Shown here: positions 11,168 to 23,156 of the stretch, piece by piece
Layout of the letters: each line of letters opens with the position of its first letter
How positions within the stretch are numbered: position 1 is the stretch's first letter
Source: Meandrina meandrites
Lineage: Eukaryota; Cnidaria; Anthozoa; Scleractinia; Meandrinidae
Assembly (NCBI GenBank): GCA_963693305.1
Contig: OY855914.1
Span: 22,852,972 to 22,916,971 of the forward strand
Direction of reading: 5' to 3'
DNA length: 64,000 nucleotides
Notes under the pieces: model-generated
Databases searched by the model: none
Told to the model about the DNA's origin: nothing
What the model saw: only the letters and a program-made list of their open reading frames with translations
Program-made: the position numbers and the translations under genes

Positions 11168-12202
11168 CGATCGAAATCTAAGCTGGGTACTGTCGATCGA
11201 AATCTAAGCTGGGTACCTCAGGCAATTGAGATCAAGAAAAGTTTTGCTAATAAGCTGAACTTACTGAAACGATCCAGATTTCTTCCAAAGGGCGTGCTAA
11301 AGGATTTTTATTTTAAAGTAATACTACCCTCTGTAAAATACGGTTTAGTTTTGTGGGGATCGTGTCGTAATTCCGACATACTTGATTCCATAGAAAGATT
11401 ACATTGTAGGGCGGCAAGAATCATTTTTAACTTACCCAAGGACATGTCGTCAAATGAGGTGCTCAACTATGATAAGTGGTCTACCTTTTCCCTATATTAT
11501 AAACTCGACATCCTAAGACTTTTTTTTATAAGGCAAATAACGACAGCCTGCCCGAGACCCTGATGAAATCGTTACTTGAAAACTCCAGCCATAGCTATTC
11601 GCTCAGAGGGAAAGAACTTTCTTCAATACCACGATTCAACTCGAGATTTATAAAAGACTCACTTCGATATAAGGGATCCGTCCTCTGGAACATCGTTTTA
11701 TACCACGAACAACATAAAAGTTTTTCAAGCTTTTTCGACCTTAGAAAGCATGTGGTAAATAGAGACTATTTTAAAGATTTTAACTTCAACGCCCTGTCGG
11801 CTTCAACAACCCGTCACAGGCATAGTGACTTTATATACAATTAGATTTAATTGGTTTATTGTAATTATATAGTAGATTAGAGATTTTAACTTATTAAAGA
11901 TTTAACATATTATATATTTTAACATATTAACGCCCTGTCGGCTTCAACAACCCGCCACAGACATAGTGACTTAAAATACAATTAGTTTTAGTTAGTTTAT
12001 TGTAATCATATAGTATATTAACTTAGTAATAGTTCTAGTTAGTAATTAATTAAATAATTTTTATTGTAAATCTAGGGTTGTAATTTAAACATTTTAATCG
12101 TAATTTTTATTTTTAGCAAAGTTAAATTTAAATACACGACCCCACAAGCTTTTAGCTTTAATTATTATCGTGTTTAAATAAAGTTTATCTATCTATCTAT
12201 CT
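11168..12202 (+). mobile_element. 5'-truncated non-LTR retrotransposon nested in the left arm
   Basis: A 1,035-bp insertion flanked by ATTGT (11163-11167 and 12203-12207). It is absent at the mirror position in the right arm, which therefore gives the empty site (...gattgt/acaccgg). It encodes the C-terminal part of a reverse transcriptase polyprotein and ends with an (ATCT)n tail, as LINE clades with microsatellite tails do. The 5' end starts with a 26-nt duplicated segment (cgatcgaaatctaagctggg...). The 3' region contains a roughly 141-bp internal duplication around cgccctgtcggcttcaac (11791 and 11935). Confidence 0.85.
11294..11844 (+). pseudogene. Reverse transcriptase C-terminal fragment (LINE), frameshifted
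   Basis: The first frame (11294-11563) reads FKVILPSVKYGLVLWGS..., followed by IERLHCRAARIIFNLP. These are typical of the region after the RT thumb in jockey/CR1/L2-type elements. The second frame (11563-11844) continues with SLRGKELSSIPRFNSRF... and FFDLRKHVVNRDYF, the usual C-terminus. The break falls at a T-tract near 11520; the number of T residues is inconsistent with one frame. There is no upstream catalytic core (YADD) or endonuclease, so it is inactive. Confidence 0.8.
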
Positions 12203-12543
12203 ATTGTACACCGGAAATGCGAGTATAATCAAGACTGCTGACCGGATGCACTTTGAAAATGTAGTTTTTCCTTGGTTATTAGCTTAGTGTTTGCCGCTGG
12301 GACACTGAGACGTGCTTCTTTGGGATTAATATCAAAAAATCCTAGTAAAAATGTTTCCGCAGATTTTCATCAGTGCCTTGACGTTAACAGGCTCACAAAA
12401 AGCGCAACACCCAGTGTGAGAATGCAAATAAGAATGAATAGCTAAATAATGGAAAACGCCATTTTTTCTTTATTTAATAACCAGCACGGAAAAGAATCAG
12501 ATCCATCTCGTCACGGACTTCATCATGTTTGCACGTGCCTGTA

Positions 12544-12883
12544 TACCGTAAAATTCCGGTTATAAGCCCTGGGCTTAAACAAATTCGTAAGGGGTTTTGG
12601 GTGGGCTTATCAACGTTGGGGCTTATATCCGGGGGGAAACTTATTGGCGGAATAAAAAAAACTTTTCAAAACGAGCCACCGCAGTGTTGATTGAAATACG
12701 TTTTTATGTTAAAAAGTCATAATAAAGCAACATTTAGCCCTGTTTGAGTACTGTCATCTAACAGAGGGGGGTTTATTTCCAGGGGGGGGGGGGGGGGCTT
12801 ATAACCGGATGTATTTTTTGTTTCCAGGTAGATGGGCCTATAACCTGGGAGGGAGGGGGGCTTATAACCAAAATCTTACGGTA
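12544..12883. mobile_element. 'cttataacc' MITE inside the giant element
   Basis: Terminal inverted repeats are TACCGTAAAATTCCGG TTATAAGCC on the left and the complement of CTTATAACCAAAATCTTACGGTA on the right. A TA dinucleotide at each end fits Tc1/mariner/pogo insertion. Inside, variants of gggcttata recur with G-rich linkers, including a 16-G run near 12782. There is no coding capacity. Confidence 0.65.
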
Positions 12884-13293
12884 TCCTTGTTACATTCGGT
12901 GAGTGTTACATTATTTTCAGTGCACTCAGGAACCTCCCCTTTGTGATTTGAAAATGAAAAAACTTCCCATGCTGATCATTTCGTCTTGACCACTCTATTT
13001 ACCTGCACTTCGCGCTGTGCAATTTCCTTTAAAAAAATCATCAACCTGTAGAATAAAAATCTTACTTCGTAATTTCTGATGTATATGCTAGAGAGATCGG
13101 AACATGCACTGTACCATTTATATCGAAAAAAAAAAAGCAATCTACATTTTTCAAGATATGTTAACGACACTTTTTTTCTCACACCCCGCTCTAACGAGAG
13201 TTTTACAACGAATTTAAATTTGCAAGGACCACCGTGACGAAATAGAAGTACCGGATCCTCTAAATGTAGAAGATCTAATCAGCTATAACAAAA

Positions 13294-13488
13294 TAGTAAA
13301 CGAAGAAAAGCAAGGCTGATTGAACAGTTGGGAACTGTATATATTTCCAATATTTCGGAAGGCACGGCCTTCCTTCTTCAGGGTGTTACAAAGTAACACC
13401 CTGAAGAAGGAAGGCCGTGCCTTCCGAAATATTGGAAATATATACAGTTCCCAACTGTTCAATCAGCCTTGCTTTTCTTCGTTTACTA
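13294..13488. repeat. 195-bp near-perfect palindrome
   Basis: Arms of about 96 nt, tagtaaacgaagaaaagcaa ... gtgttac and its exact complement, flank a 3-nt centre (aaa at 13390-13392). The arms contain aatatttcggaaggcacggc. I see no mismatch outside the centre. A structure this perfect is either very recent or maintained. It may be the inverted terminus of a retroelement; the arm resembles sequence I associate with Penelope-like elements in cnidarians, but that is recollection only. Confidence 0.85.
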
Positions 13489-15436
13489 ACGAGAGTTGTC
13501 TGTATAAGGTTGTGTAATAAAAAAAACATCAAAGTGCATTTCTAATATTATGAGTTCTTTTGTACTCATCATTGTAAAAAAAGTTAAATTACCAGATTCA
13601 AACTTTGCAAAATACAGCGAAAAAAAAGGTGTCAAATAAGTTGCTTTCTCGAAAGCCGCAAAACCAAGGAAAAACTACATTTTCAAAGTGCATCCGGTCA
13701 GCAGTCTTGATTATACTCGCATTTCCGGTGTACAATCTTCGAGATTGTCGACTTTCTATGCGTAGCGCGTCTCAGTGTCCCAGCGGCAAACACCAAGCTA
13801 ATAATTTGAAGGGTGCCCACCCAGTGGTTGTACACACCTGGGGTTAACACGATTTAACTCATCCCCCCCCCCCTCCCCCCATTCTATTAGATATGAGGAG
13901 AAGCCGTAATGGAAAATCGGTAAGGTTAAATGCGATGCGTATTCTATCCTGCACAGACGAGTTTTTTAATATTATTATTGTTGTTGTTTGGGATTTAGCC
14001 ACATATAACGGCGTAGCCTTTATTTGACGAGGACAATTACGGTGATGTGAAATCTGCCTTTTTCTGACCGATGCTATGCTGTGCCTGCGAAAGATGCAGA
14101 AAACACTCATCGCCGGTAAAATGAAACTTTTAAAAACTTCTGTGGTACGAAAATACCTAGTAGTTATATTTTTGATGTTGCATTATCATCGTAAAACCTT
14201 CCACCTTTAATACCAAAAGAACCATGAGATGTCCTAAAAGAATTTACACCTACACCATTTGTATTGTGTTACATCCGGTCAGCAGTCCCGTCTCCCGAAC
14301 TTCCGGTGTGTTCGTTTATTCAACATTCTGACTTTCGAACGGGCGACTCGATTTCTGCCAAATGCATCACTGACATTACTCTGTAATGTTCACAGGCATG
14401 CATTTGCTTAATGCAGTGTTCATTTATCTACCTTTCCGGAGGAATTGTACTGAAGAGGTTTGGCACTCGACGGAAGAAATCACAAAGTTACGGATGTGTT
14501 TTGACATGGCGGCGAACTGTTGTTTATCAAGTATGCGGATTAATGTATCATCATTTGTGGTCTGAAATGCAGGAAAATGGATTTTGATGTGGGAAACTGT
14601 TAGATTTGGCCTTTCTGCTAGTGTCTGTGCTTAATTTGGTCAAGAAATTGGAGGGAGCGAAGGCGAGTCTCAGACAACAAATCGTCTTGAAGAAATTGCC
14701 AAAACTTGCAAGGTAGGCTTTTGTATTAATTTAAATTTCACCAAATTCGCCAACCAAAACGTTATTAATCACATTTATGTAACAGGCCAGGTGATATAAA
14801 ATTATTTTCAAGCTGAATTAATCTCTCTTAAGCCTTTTTAGGCCAAATAGCGAGGCCCTCAAAATGGCCAATCTTGCAATTTGTTGCAATTTGCCTTGTA
14901 TGTCTTGAATGCCTATGGACAAAATATAACGTTCCCCAAAAAGATGTTATGATATTTCGAAACTACATTATCCATATTAGCTCTGCTGCTAATTTGGTTT
15001 CAAGAAAGTGAGTACTTTGGGAAAAATAGCGAAATTGGTTTTGCTTGATTTTGCCGCTTGTCGAAATGACCGACAGGCTTTATTACACAGCGTCAATTTT
15101 TTCCTTGTTCATAAACCTCAAAATACTTTTACAATAATTTTTATAAACTAGAAGAATGACTCTACTTTCTGCTGGAGTTTCATTTGATTTGGTTTACATT
15201 TACCCGAGAACTAGCCTCGTATATTTTTACTTTTTGAGAGTGAAATTTTAGCTCAAAACATGAACCTGAGGCTTGCGTGACCAAGTGCGGTTACCATGGA
15301 AACAATACATCTGCCAATCAAAATATGGTCGTTTTTGTTCATCCCCCCAGGTAGCCTACCTCCACACAAAAAATGAAGGGGGGTTAAAAATTTTCATTTC
15401 CAAGTTTGCTTCACTTTCTCAGAGAACGGTTCTTAA

Positions 15437-15776
15437 TTTTATAATGAAAAGATGATGTTTGCAATTTTTATGTTGCTCACGCTGTTTTGTTTTGACCAGA
15501 TGCCGTACGGATGATAGTGGAATTTTAGAAAGAAAAACGATCTCGACGTTGTAAACAACTCGGAGGTTTTTATGCTAAGTCCTGAATACGCAGTCGTACT
15601 ACAGCTTATCAAAAACTGCGCAAAACCTAACGTAAGCATAAATTTCTCAGAGTTAGCAGTTTAACAGTTGATTCACAGTTAAATTATGGTCACTACTTTT
15701 AAAAGAGCGTGTGCATTGATCTCAAGCAGATTTCAGAGTTGTTACTAGCAATGTGAGTTGTTATGTAATCTGCAGT
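15437..15776. other. Intergenic, nothing recognised
   Basis: Non-repetitive sequence between the giant element and the 116-bp tandem duplication. No supported gene. Confidence 0.4.
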
Positions 15777-16012
15777 GTTAAATTACAGTGATTAAAGAAG
15801 TTGACAGAAGTACAGAAGGGGTGACCCTTGCTGTTTAGAGTTGAAACAGAGCTATTTTCCCTTTAGGGCCCGTTTCAGTATCTCGCTGCCAAGTTAAATT
15901 ACAGTGATTAAAGAAGTTGACAGAAGTACAGAAGTGGTGACCCTTGCTGTTTAGAGTTGAAACAGAGCTATTTTCCCTTTAGGGCCCGTTTCAGTATCTC
16001 GCTGCCAAGTTA
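15777..16012. repeat. 116-bp tandem duplication
   Basis: The segment gttaaattacagtgattaaa ... ctcgctgcca occurs twice head to tail (15777 and 15893 starts), with one clear substitution (gaaggggtg versus gaagtggtg). It lies immediately upstream of the left end of the large 16-32 kb / 42-54 kb duplication. Confidence 0.85.
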
Positions 16013-17424
16013 CGTGGTTGCTACGCAACTGCCATTTTATTTCACGTTTTCTCACTGACATCTTTATACAGAGGTGTGGCAATGCATTAGAAAACATGCG
16101 AAGAAGCAGAGCTACCGGGTCGTGTTTTGAGCGGTTTCCCCTTCAGCTCACGGCAGAAGTTTATGAAAGCCATGGGTAAAAATTAAAGCATACTTGAATT
16201 GAAATAAAGTCCATAAAACACGACTGCAATAAGTTTACTTCTTCTTCAGTGACAGAAAGCCAAGGCAAGATAATTGTACGCAGATTATGGTGACTTATAA
16301 GAAAAAAATATTATGAGTGAACAAGATATATCTGCGGTAAATTGCTTATAGAAACTGCTGAAATTATGCCTGCAGCAATCTAACCACATGGCAACGGTAC
16401 AAAGATTCGAAAACTAAACAATAAAAAAATGCATTAAAAGCATAATCAACCGAACAAGCTTTCGAGTTCAAAAACATAATTACGACGTTTACGGGTTTTG
16501 GGAAATAACAAGCCTGAAATGAGGAAACCCACATTAAAACGCCAATTAATACCTACATCCCAGTTTTTTTTACATTTGTTTTAGCCTGTAGATGTTAATA
16601 AAGTGACAGTCAACGTTGTTAAAGCTGTTAGCCACATCGAAAACGCTTTCGAAGCGTATGGACCCTACGTGAGCAGTGAAGAACCCAAAGAACTGCGGCG
16701 ATGTCAATTACGATGCTTTCAACCAAGCAGTTACCATAAAGTTTTACTTTCGGTGCAGACGAACTTTTCTCGGGAAGGAAAAAGCGCTTCTTCTTTTTTT
16801 GCAGTAAATCGAAAGAAAATGCATTTTTCTTGAAATGTTGGCACGCATTTTACAAAGATAAAATAAATGGAGAAATTGTGTTCAAAAAGGTGGTCTGGCA
16901 GGGGGTACAATTTTTGTCCTTATTTTTCAAGTTTTCGTGCTAACAAAAAATGCATGCTTGTAATTCTTAAGATTAACGTAAGGGTTGACATGATACTTAT
17001 ACAAACAATGGATAAATTGAAAGTTTCTTGCTTAAAACTCAATTGTTTTGTTCTGGGTCACATTACATTGGGTGTCCCGATGACATCATCAAATGGCTTG
17101 CACCGACAACCTACAACTACTCTCTAAAAGCAAAGTTATATCAAGTTATAGCCAACTGAATTTTCCCTAGCAACGGCCCAAATGGAGACTGTAATGGGCA
17201 TTTAGGAGTTCCCGTTTTAACACCAGAGAGCGTCTTGAGCAGAACCTCCAGCTCAAAACTATTGCAGACAACCAATATTATAAAGTTCTGAATTTACCTT
17301 GAAGAACATAAAAGCTTTCCTTTCCACACTTTATAACTTTATACACTAATATGCGATCCTGAACGGGGGTGACAAAACCCATTTTCAGGCACAAATTTTG
17401 CCCAAATCCCAGTCCTATTCCTTG

Positions 17425-19665
17425 TGTTTGTTTGTGACCGAAATCCTCTTTTTCCAGTGAAAAAAAAAAAAAAAATTGGCAAATCTCATTTTTTCAGTTT
17501 ACCCTATCAGGCCCCTCGTTACACAATGGTGACAAAGATTGCTGTCAAGGCAACGATAGTAATTTGTGTAAACGAATAACTTCTTCGTTGAACGAATTAC
17601 CTCCACTCTTACTGTTTGGTCTTGCCGTGAGTTTACTTGGTTTTGCCCTGGGATTATCTGGTTTTTCCGTGAGATTATTTGTGTATAGGGGGTTTGGTTT
17701 TGCTTTGAGCTGATGTGGTTATTTGGTTTTGTCGTGAGCTTATTTGGTTTTGCCGTGAGGTTTCTTCTGGTTATGGGCAAGGGCCACATTGTGGCAAACT
17801 GGTCCTCAGTTAGTTTAAATGAATGCCTAATGGTAAAAAAGGTTTTAAACATGGGGCTCAGTAGAAAGGAACCTAAAAAATCGAAAATAATACGATCACT
17901 TCAGCAAGAAGCGATTTGCTTAAATGAGAAGGTACAAAAAATTCATTAAAGTTGTTATTTGCAAGTTATATTTTGGAGAAGTGTTTCAAGAAAGAATTAA
18001 TTAATTCGAGACAGGACAGACAGAAGATTATTTTGAGATCGGAAGTTACAGATTCCATTGAAGTTGTTGTGATTGATCTTACATTATTTGCACGTCCGTC
18101 ATATTTTGGAGAAAATTTTCTAGAACGGTTTAAATACACAAACGCACACATACAAACCGTAAGTAACAAGAAGCAGTGGACGAGCGTACCGGGATTAACA
18201 CTCCGTACACACAGAAAAGTTGAACACATCATGGTAGGACAATTACTCAAAAACATAATGTCGGCTTTCATTTCTATTATTTTTTCAATGTGTAGCTGGT
18301 GACCTTAACGGTAAGTCATATTGCCCGTTAAGTTTACTTTCATTTCCTGTGGTATTCCTTCCTCGTGTCTCCGGCGGGAGTACGTAACAGGTGCTTTTTT
18401 CTTTTTATTTGCAATAATTGTAATCAGTTAGAATAAGCGTTTGAGTTTCTGATCGAGCTTCAAAAACATCAACTCTAAATATTGAAAGGACCGGCATGAT
18501 AGTACGATAAGTCTTGTTCCGAAAAATTCTTCCTTTTTTTATTCCTAGTTTTTGTTTGTGAACGAAATCCTCTTACTCCAGAGAAAAAAAAATATTGGAA
18601 AATCCCATTCTTCCAGTTTACTCTTTCAGGCCCCTCGTTACACAATGGTGACAAACATTGCTGTCAAGGCAACGATACTAATTTGCGTAAACGAATAACT
18701 TCTTCGTTGAACGAATCATTTATGCGTAAAAATTACTTCCACTCTTACTGTTTGGTCTTGCCGTGAGTTTATTTGGTTTTGCCCTGGGATTATCTGGTTT
18801 TTCCGTGAGCTTATTTTGTGTGTAGGGGGTTTGGTTTTGCTTTGAGCTGATGTGGTTATTTGGTTTTGTCGTGAGCTTATTTGGTTTTGCCGTGAGGTTT
18901 ATTCTGGTTATGGGCCAGGGCCACATTGTGGCAGACTGGTCCTCAGTTAGTTTAAATGAATGCCTAATGGTAAAAAAGGTTTTAAACATGGGGCTCAGTA
19001 GAAAGGACCCTAAAAAATCGAAAATAATACGATCACTTCAGCAAGAAGCGATTTGCTTAAATGAGAAGGTACAAAAAATTCATTAAAGTTGTTATTTTCA
19101 ATTCATATTTTGGACAAATGTTTCAAGAAAGAATTAATTACTTCGAGACAGGACAGACAGAAGATTTGTTTGAGATCGGAAGTTACAGATTAAAGTTGTT
19201 TTGATTGATCTTACATTATTTGCACGTCCGTCATATTTTGGAGAAAACTTTTCAGAACGGAATAAACACACAAACGCACACGTACAAAACCAGAAGTAGC
19301 CAGAAGCAGTGGACAAGCGTAACGGGATTAACACTCCGTACACACAGAAAAGTTGAACACATCATGGTAGGACAATTACTCAAAAACATAATGTCGGCTT
19401 TCATTTCTATTATTTTTTCAATGTGTAGCTGGTGACCTTAAAGTCATATTGCTCGTTAAGTTCACTTTCATTTCCCGTGGTATTCCTTCCTCATGTCTCC
19501 GGCGGGAGTACGTAACAGACGCTTGTTTCTTTTTATTTGCAATAATTGTCATCAGTTAGCATAAGCGTTTCAGTTTCTGATCGAGCTTCAAAAACATCAA
19601 CTCTAAATATTGAAAGGACCGGCATGATAGTGCGATAAGTCTTGTTCCGAAAAATTCAAGCCCTA
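17425..19665. repeat. Tandem duplication (~1.12 kb) in the spacer of copy A
   Basis: Two units, about 17425-18545 and 18546-19665, repeat the same landmarks: ggcccctcgttacacaatgg at 17510 and 18629, gatgtggttatttggttttg at 17712 and 18849, and catcatggtaggacaattac at 18228 and 19361. Segmental copy B (43.86-44.96 kb) has a single unit, so the duplication happened after, or was lost from, one block. Frames of 60-117 aa here are rich in KPNKLT-type repeats on the minus strand and are translations of a tggttttgccgtgag simple repeat, not genes. Confidence 0.8.
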
Positions 19666-20338
19666 TGCATTCTGTGAGGTGCTTTTAAACTCCTCCAAAT
19701 TTTGAGATTTTAAGAAGAATTTAAGGGCTTATTTATGTTCTTACTACACAGCAATTCTGTAGCGTTTGAAAGCCGCAATCTCCTCCAAAAGCAAACGCAA
19801 AGAGCAAAAGCAAAATAACAATAATAATTCACCAATGACTAAGTTTCACAAACTCGAAACTTTTGGAGTTAATTTTCATCTTATAGGGAATCTTTGTTAA
19901 CAATATTTGCTTCATTAGCATATACAAGCGTTTCTGTTTCTGATCGAGCTACAAAAAATATCAGTTCTGATTATTGAAAGAACATGGCACGATGAAGTTT
20001 TGTCATGAATTAAATACTTTTACAGCGGAAGCTACTAGACAGCGAGCGTTTTATCGTATACTATGCAAATACAGCTGGCCACGGCCACTGTAGTAGGCTA
20101 AAGTGGTCCTCAGTCTTCAGTTAGTTTAGTTGAATGTCCACTGACTAAAAAGAGGTAATAAACCGATACCTGCCATCTTGCATATCTTTCACCTTTTTTC
20201 CTGAAGAAAAACGTAATTCAGTCCTTTGAAGCCCATCTCAATTCCCGTTGCCGAACACCTTCTTAACTGTTAAATCCATTGCTATATAGATTTGCTTAAT
20301 TTCTAACCAAATGACTTTTTTTTCCCTTTGCCTTACAG
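19666..20338. repeat. Proximal upstream region of gene copy 2
   Basis: Matches 44.96-45.63 kb almost throughout, and loosely matches 37.3-38.2 and 57.0-57.9 kb. It contains the recurrent gtggtcctcagt box at 20104. The upstream exon of this subgroup differs from that of copies 1, 5 and 9: a candidate donor is aagag/gtaata near 20154. Confidence 0.5.
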
Positions 20339-21873
20339 ATGTTGCCGGGTACCCTTGTATTTGTATTGTCGTTAGCGGCAATGATAAAAGCAGAAGAGTA
20401 TGGCGTTCTCTTCAAAATCGAAGAAAACTCTTTTCTTTTTAACGAAAAGAACATTTGGATCGGAAAGGCGAACTCCTTGCTGTCCTGTTCACAAATGTGT
20501 GCGAGGAAGGCCGCTTGCACGAGTGCAAATTTTATAGCAAGCGAAGGAACTTGTTCACTTTTCGGCAAAAAGCAAACAAAGGAAGAAGAGAAGCTTTTAA
20601 AAAGAGATGGTTCTGTTTATTTGGAAAAGGTTTGTCATTAGTATCTTTCATGGCTCCAGGACTATTTTATATATATATGTTGACTATCGGTATCGAGAAA
20701 AGGAAAATTCTTTTATGTGGGATACATATTCCACAAAATCGTTCATAATTCAAATAGAAGATGGAAAGAAATTGTCATTGTTCATGTGGGCTTAAAATCC
20801 ATCCGGTTCAATCTTAACTGTAAATTTTAAGATTGAATGTGGTTCCGCAGCTTCAAGATAAAAAGAAAACCACTTAAAAGAAAAGTCTTGGTGAATAATG
20901 GTTAGTAAGGAAAGCTGGCATCTTCATTTTGTAACTAACATGATATATTAACAAATTAAATGATTTTTGTTAAACTTACAGGTTCGATCTCCCGGAATTC
21001 CAAACTCACTTGGTGAGTAACACATCGTAATATTTTAGGTTTGTTAGGGCAGTCTGCATTTGAAGGTTTGACCCGCGTTTTTTTTTTTTTATTATGTAGG
21101 CAGCATGATAATGAAAACATTTGATCTTGTACACTTCTCTCAGCCCGTAGTATGGGAAAACGTAGAAACCACATATATTTAGCAAGATTTTAAATGCGAA
21201 ATGCTATGATTAACAAAGCATGCTTTATGTAGGAACCACTCAATCATCCGCAGTCCCATCCTGTCAAGCCTTCTACAGCCAATCTCCTCCGGTTTCCTCG
21301 GGTGTTTATTGGATCGATCCTGATTGTGGTTCCCAAGACAACGCATTCAAGGCTTACTGTGATATGGAGACTGATGGAGGAGGCTGGACTCTAGTGTGGA
21401 GCTATACCTTCACTGATTATAGTCGTTTCACAGACTAGACTAGACGACTTTTATGAAATTTGAAAGTAATGAGGCATTTCTTAGTAAAAGTTGGTAACAG
21501 GAATTTTCTAAGGTAATTTGACCTGCTGAAAACGAAAATGCTTGTTACCAAAGTTTTTATCGTGATCTTCAGTCTCAAAATGACGTCACAAAAATGACGT
21601 CTTAAATGACGTCATCGCAATGTTTAATTTGTAGAAGAAGATGGATTTTAAGCCATATGCACTTTATTTGCAGCTTGAAATACCAAATAAATTGCCTCCC
21701 GCCTGGTTCCGGCTAATTTATTAAGTTAAGGCTGCAGAGAGGATTCGAGGCAACCTGTGACGTCATTACATGACGTCACATATAGGCCTATATTTGTTTG
21801 TTTGCTATTTAACTGCGTACATGGCCACAAAATTTGAAATGCTGAATGAAACAGATCTTACGTCATGTTGGCT

Positions 21874-22416
21874 TTAAAAGTTGTTCAACAGTGGGTAAAA
21901 GTTAAAATCTTTACCGTAACCGTTATGGAATTCTGGAATTCTTGTCACGATCTTTCCTACCAGAAGTATAGAAGACACGTTGTGGGAAAACTTGTCTTCT
22001 TGGTACAATCCGAACATCTTGTGTGTAGTATCAGCAATTTGTGACCGATGGTTATAGAACAGAGCCCATCTACTCAATGCTGATGGCGTCTTGGCTATGC
22101 CCAGGATCTCTCCTCCCCTTTTTCCTATCCCATTTAGCTGTTCAAGACTGTGACCAGGTCTGACCTGGCTGAACTTGCAATTGCTTGCATTCCATTTGAC
22201 AACGAAGTTGCCCTTCTTAAATCTTCTAAAACTTTCTGTGACAACTGCTCCATCTCTGCGATGTACACTGACCCCAACTTGCATAATTAAATTGATCATA
22301 CCTGAAACAATATGGTAATAAGTGGTGGAAACTGTGCAAGTAGATCCCATATCCCCTCGCTCTGAGCCCATACGATCATTAGGAGTATAGGTACCATTTC
22401 CTTGTAGTTCTATCAA
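21874..22416 (-). pseudogene. Degraded transposon protein, fragment 1
   Basis: A 180-codon frame within the exon-3 transposon. The middle part (SLEQLNGIGKRGGEILGIAK followed by ALSRWALFYNHRSQIADTT) resembles, from memory, a large uncharacterised family of cnidarian and fish repeat-encoded proteins with a LEQ...GG.xGI...A..RW motif. No catalytic triad is identifiable, and the frame is flanked by stops. It is likely the C-terminal half of the element's ancestral protein. Confidence 0.45.
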
Positions 22417-22901
22417 AACGTAAAATTGACATTTTCTTCGGATCTTTGTGCTATAAATTCGTCGAGCAGCTTATGTACTCTTGGTGATTTCAGAGATACT
22501 ATCAATGTTCCTGCATTTTCTGTAGAGCAAGCAAGGACAAATATTTCTTGGCAAAAACTCCGCGAGCGATTTCTGGCAGGACTCTTGCAGGGAAGGCATC
22601 AACAGCGATCACAATGACTGCAGAGCAAACTGTGAGCACGCATAGCTCTTTTGTAGGCGTCTCCATTCACAACATACTCGTTTGCATTTTGACTAGAAGA
22701 AGTCCACTATCGACCCATGTTTCCAGTTAGCCTGATCCATTCATATGGTTTCCAATCGCCTTTAGCTAGTACATTGATATATGAAGAACCCCAAACTGTA
22801 TAACAGGCTTCGTCTGGTACTCATGTCCTTCTCATTTAATTCACCTCGACAAGCTTACAAAACAGAGGCTGGTTTACTGTTATAACTGTATGCTGTTGTC
22901 A

Positions 22902-23156
22902 TTAGTGTGGCTGATATGTACATGCACTTTTAACAACAGTATCGAGGGTGTCACCTCCATGTAGTGGAGCCTGAATAATTGGCATGCATCCTATTGTTGT
23001 TACTTCTCGTTCATTCTGAGACAGTGAGTGATTTAATTCTGTCCACACACTTCTTATTTCTGGATGATGTCGTAACATGTTGAATGCCAGATCAGTTGCG
23101 TGAGCAGTACGGACAGAATCGTTGTCATCGTTAGCAGTCAAACCATTCTTTTTCAA
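22902..23156 (-). pseudogene. Degraded transposon protein, fragment 2
   Basis: An 84-codon minus-strand frame containing HPEIRSVWTELNHSL and TIGCMPIIQAPLHGGDTLDT. The hydrophobic MPIIQAP...D T motif fits, by recollection, the N-terminal half of the same uncharacterised family as the 21874-22416 fragment and lies in the expected order upstream of it on this strand. A third fragment (23996-23646) is unrecognised. Multiple frameshifts separate them. Confidence 0.35.

Larger units (their letters stand above)
9460..15432. mobile_element. Giant inverted-repeat element with TTAA target duplication
   Basis: Outer ends are GAACCGTTCTCTGAG at 9460 and its reverse complement ending at 15432, each flanked by TTAA (9456-9459 and 15433-15436). 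The arms are about 1.77 kb and nearly identical: left 9460-12277, less the nested retrotransposon; right 13662-15432. The spacer of about 1.38 kb holds a MITE (12544-12883) and a 195-bp palindrome (13294-13488). TTAA duplication fits piggyBac- or Kolobok-type mobility. No transposase frame is visible; the largest arm frame (MSVFCIFRRHS..., 10782 +, and its mirror at 14110 -) is not recognisable. This is best read as a non-autonomous foldback element. It does not interrupt an array gene. Confidence 0.8.

Noticed and set aside
17499..17852. 117-codon minus frame rich in KPNKLT repeats (also 18720-18989 and 43921-44274)
   Set aside because: Translation of a degenerate tggttttgccgtgag simple repeat; no splice or start context, and the frame breaks between copies.
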